Source: an uncultured Bdellovibrionales bacterium (lineage in GTDB: Bacteria; Bdellovibrionota; Bdellovibrionia; Bdellovibrionales; UBA1609). Taken from it: 15,035 nt of DNA. The stretch is taken from assembly GCA_937980625.1 (NCBI GenBank), contig CALJPJ010000309.1:1-15035 (forward strand). Direction: 5' to 3'. Positions within the stretch are counted from its first letter, which is position 1. Each line of letters opens with the position of its first letter. Positions 13,901-15,035 of the stretch are shown piece after piece. The notes under the pieces were generated by a model, which saw only the letters and a list, made by a program, of their open reading frames with translations, was not told the origin of the DNA and searched no databases. The position numbers were made by a program, and so were the translations under genes.

Positions 13901-14674
13901 TCATTGGGTTGGGCTTTGATCTAGTACTTTAGCAACAGAAAGAAGTTGGTTTAAATCTGAGGATATAAAAACATTAAACTGATTATATTTGATAGAGCCT
14001 GAATTAGGCTTGAGAGAAATGCCAAAATGCTTTTTTCTTTTTTTAATTTCACTAATTATTCGGTCACTAAACTCGTTCTCAGAGTTAACAAGAATAATAT
14101 CGGAATCAATTTGAGTGGCTGTTTCTAAAAAAATAGCTCCCATAAGTTGTAGTCTTGAAATTAATGAGTGGCTGGACATAAATACCCACTTTGGTTTTTT
14201 ATTCCTGACTTCTCTGAGTATTGCATTTGTCTCAGATGTCATAATTATACTTAAGTCTGGGTATTTTTGGAACAGGCTTTCAAGCTCAGCAAACTTAAAA
14301 AGCTGTTTATTTTTTATATTTATTAAAAGAGTGTCAGACTTGTTGTTTTTTAGATAAGTTTCAAGTGAGCCAAAAGATGCTGAATTATAAGGCTTCTTGC
14401 TTAATACTTGAATAACATGCCAGTAGTCACCTCGAAACTCAATATCAATTGCAGGGATCCAGTTTTTATTTTTATTAATGATATTAATGCTTTTTGTTGG
14501 TTCTCCAGCATCGCTAGAATTATAAATATATAAATAATTTTCATTTAAGATTTTGTGTTTGTATTGTGTATAAGTCTGTTGATTGCCGACAAACCTAATA
14601 AAAAAGATAACTAAAGCTGACCATAAGACAACGTTAGCAGTAATAAATAAAAGTCTAAAATATGGGTTTCTCAT
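13901..14674 (-). CDS. Membrane-anchored GDPD-like (TIM-barrel phosphodiesterase-like) protein, probably inactive
   Basis: 257 residues from ATG 14674, chosen because AGGTG lies 9 bases upstream; the in-frame GTG at 14686 is part of that ribosome site. One N-terminal membrane helix spans about residues 8-26, with the rest outside or inside as a single domain. I do not recognise it with certainty. The order of segments resembles glycerophosphodiester phosphodiesterases: AIDIEF in place of the E-x-D strand, SFGSLETYL, LLINIKN in place of the IEIK strand, SIIMTSETNAILREVRNKKPKW, and late EIKKRKK. The catalytic HRG and the acid-base HD are not visible, so enzymatic activity is doubtful. It sits alone on the minus strand between the Rrf2 regulator (divergent) and the structured element. 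A plain hypothetical membrane protein is the alternative. Confidence 0.45.
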   Translation of the reverse strand: MRNPYFRLLFITANVVLWSALVIFFIRFVGNQQTYTQYKHKILNENYLYIYNSSDAGEPTKSINIINKNKNWIPAIDIEFRGDYWHVIQVLSKKPYNSASFGSLETYLKNNKSDTLLINIKNKQLFKFAELESLFQKYPDLSIIMTSETNAILREVRNKKPKWVFMSSHSLISRLQLMGAIFLETATQIDSDIILVNSENEFSDRIISEIKKRKKHFGISLKPNSGSIKYNQFNVFISSDLNQLLSVAKVLDQSPTQ

Positions 14675-14718
14675 AAAGTAATTCACCTATATCTCGGCTT
14701 GAATTGAGTGTAAATTTT

Positions 14719-14747
14719 AAAATAAATAGAGGTTAGACGCTGCGCAA
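14719..14747 (-). promoter_or_regulatory. Candidate promoter for the GDPD-like gene
   Basis: On the minus strand TTGCGC (14747-14742) and TATTTT (14724-14719) are 17 bases apart, 45 bases upstream of the ATG. The -35 lies in a short GC-rich imperfect palindrome (14738-14749, centre TGCGCA). Confidence 0.33.
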
Positions 14748-14751
14748 CGCG

Positions 14752-14776
14752 AAATAAGTATTTTTTTTACTTATTT
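14752..14776. repeat. 9-bp inverted repeat with an all-T loop
   Basis: AAATAAGTA (14752-14760) and TACTTATTT (14768-14776) are perfect inverted copies separated by seven T residues, between the divergent GDPD-like and Rrf2 genes. It is too AT-rich for a strong terminator; an operator or a DNA-bending tract is possible. Confidence 0.5.
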
Positions 14777-14799
14777 ATGTTGCTTTAAAATTACCTTTG

Positions 14800-14811
14800 G
14801 ACAAGATTGTC
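14800..14811. promoter_or_regulatory. Candidate operator GACAA-GA-TTGTC upstream of the Rrf2 gene
   Basis: A perfect 5-bp inverted repeat with a 2-base centre lies 33 bases before the Rrf2 start, overlapping a possible promoter (TTGGAC at 14797-14802, TATCAA at 14819-14824). Rrf2 proteins are dimers and commonly repress their own gene at such dyads. It is not a recognised IscR consensus. Confidence 0.35.
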
Positions 14812-14844
14812 ATCTAGCTATCAATTAGAGGGTAAGTATATAAG

Positions 14845-15035
14845 TTGAATCGTTTAAATAAAAATGTTGAATATGCGCTGATAGCACTTAATCACATGGA
14901 AAAATCAGATCAAAAAGAACTCTATTCTGTTAAGAATTTAGCAGTTCATATGGATGCCTCTTTTGATTCATTATCTCGAGTTATGCAAAAAATGGCTAAA
15001 AATAATTTAATTCAGTCAGAGCAAGGAAAAACTGG
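14845..15035 (+). CDS. Rrf2-family transcriptional regulator (N-terminal part only)
   Basis: The window holds 63 codons of the N-terminal winged-helix domain. NKNVEYALIALNHM matches the first helix of IscR/NsrR/RirA relatives, followed by YSVKNLAVHMDASFDSLSRVMQKMAKNNLIQSEQGKTG: the helix-turn-helix and the start of the wing, where the family usually has RGxxGG. An in-frame stop at 14833-14835 limits the start, and the only start codon consistent with the family N-terminus is TTG 14845; AGAGGG lies about 12 bases upstream. The cysteines that would hold an Fe-S cluster lie beyond the window, so sensing ability is unknown. Relatives of this type often precede suf Fe-S assembly genes, which cannot be checked here. 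Confidence 0.85.
   Translation, partial: MNRLNKNVEYALIALNHMEKSDQKELYSVKNLAVHMDASFDSLSRVMQKMAKNNLIQSEQGKT

Noticed and set aside
1..15035. CRISPR array, tRNA, rRNA, prophage or insertion sequence
   Set aside because: No regularly spaced direct repeats, cloverleaf sequence, transposase or phage genes were seen on either strand.

Overview
The window is AT-rich chromosomal DNA (roughly one third G+C by eye) from a Gram-negative bacterium. Outer-membrane genes (tolQ, tolR, tolA, tolB), a peptidoglycan glycosyltransferase, a GlnE adenylyltransferase and a class IIA aldolase point to a proteobacterium-like lineage. A degenerate GDPD-like protein and the style of the Dus and TolA proteins suggest a marine Bdellovibrionota relative (Halobacteriovorax/Bdellovibrio type). 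That placement is inference; there is no rRNA here to confirm it.

Layout, left to right: a truncated class II fructose-bisphosphate aldolase (-); a divergent tRNA-dihydrouridine synthase (+); a two-gene membrane module of NfeD/YqiJ-type protein then flotillin (-); an epimerase/reductase translationally coupled to a monofunctional peptidoglycan glycosyltransferase (-); then a long minus-strand cluster whose transcription order is tolQ-tolR-tolA-dpm1-like-tolB-glnE-ppi, closed by an intrinsic terminator at about 6310-6338. Upstream of tolQ lie a compact GC-rich structured intergenic element (13748-13868), a membrane-anchored GDPD-like protein (-), and the start of a plus-strand Rrf2-family regulator cut by the window end.

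The central theme is the cell envelope. TolQ/TolR form the proton-driven motor, TolA spans the periplasm and TolB is the periplasmic propeller. Pal and CpoB, the usual last members, are absent. Instead a polyprenol-phosphate mannosyltransferase-like gene sits between tolA and tolB, and glnE (nitrogen control of glutamine synthetase) overlaps the tolB stop codon by one base. The neighbouring operon carries a sugar-epimerase-like enzyme and a cell-wall glycosyltransferase, and the flotillin module is also a membrane-organisation system.

The two most interesting non-coding signals are: (1) the 13748-13868 element, about 50% G+C, closed by a perfect 12-bp inverted repeat with two internal hairpins, which looks like an unassigned small RNA; and (2) the ppi terminator hairpin, whose 3' arm contains the Shine-Dalgarno of the next gene and whose U-tract abuts that gene's ATG, with a promoter placed so that the new transcript would begin inside the hairpin. 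All other genes are recognisable housekeeping families.
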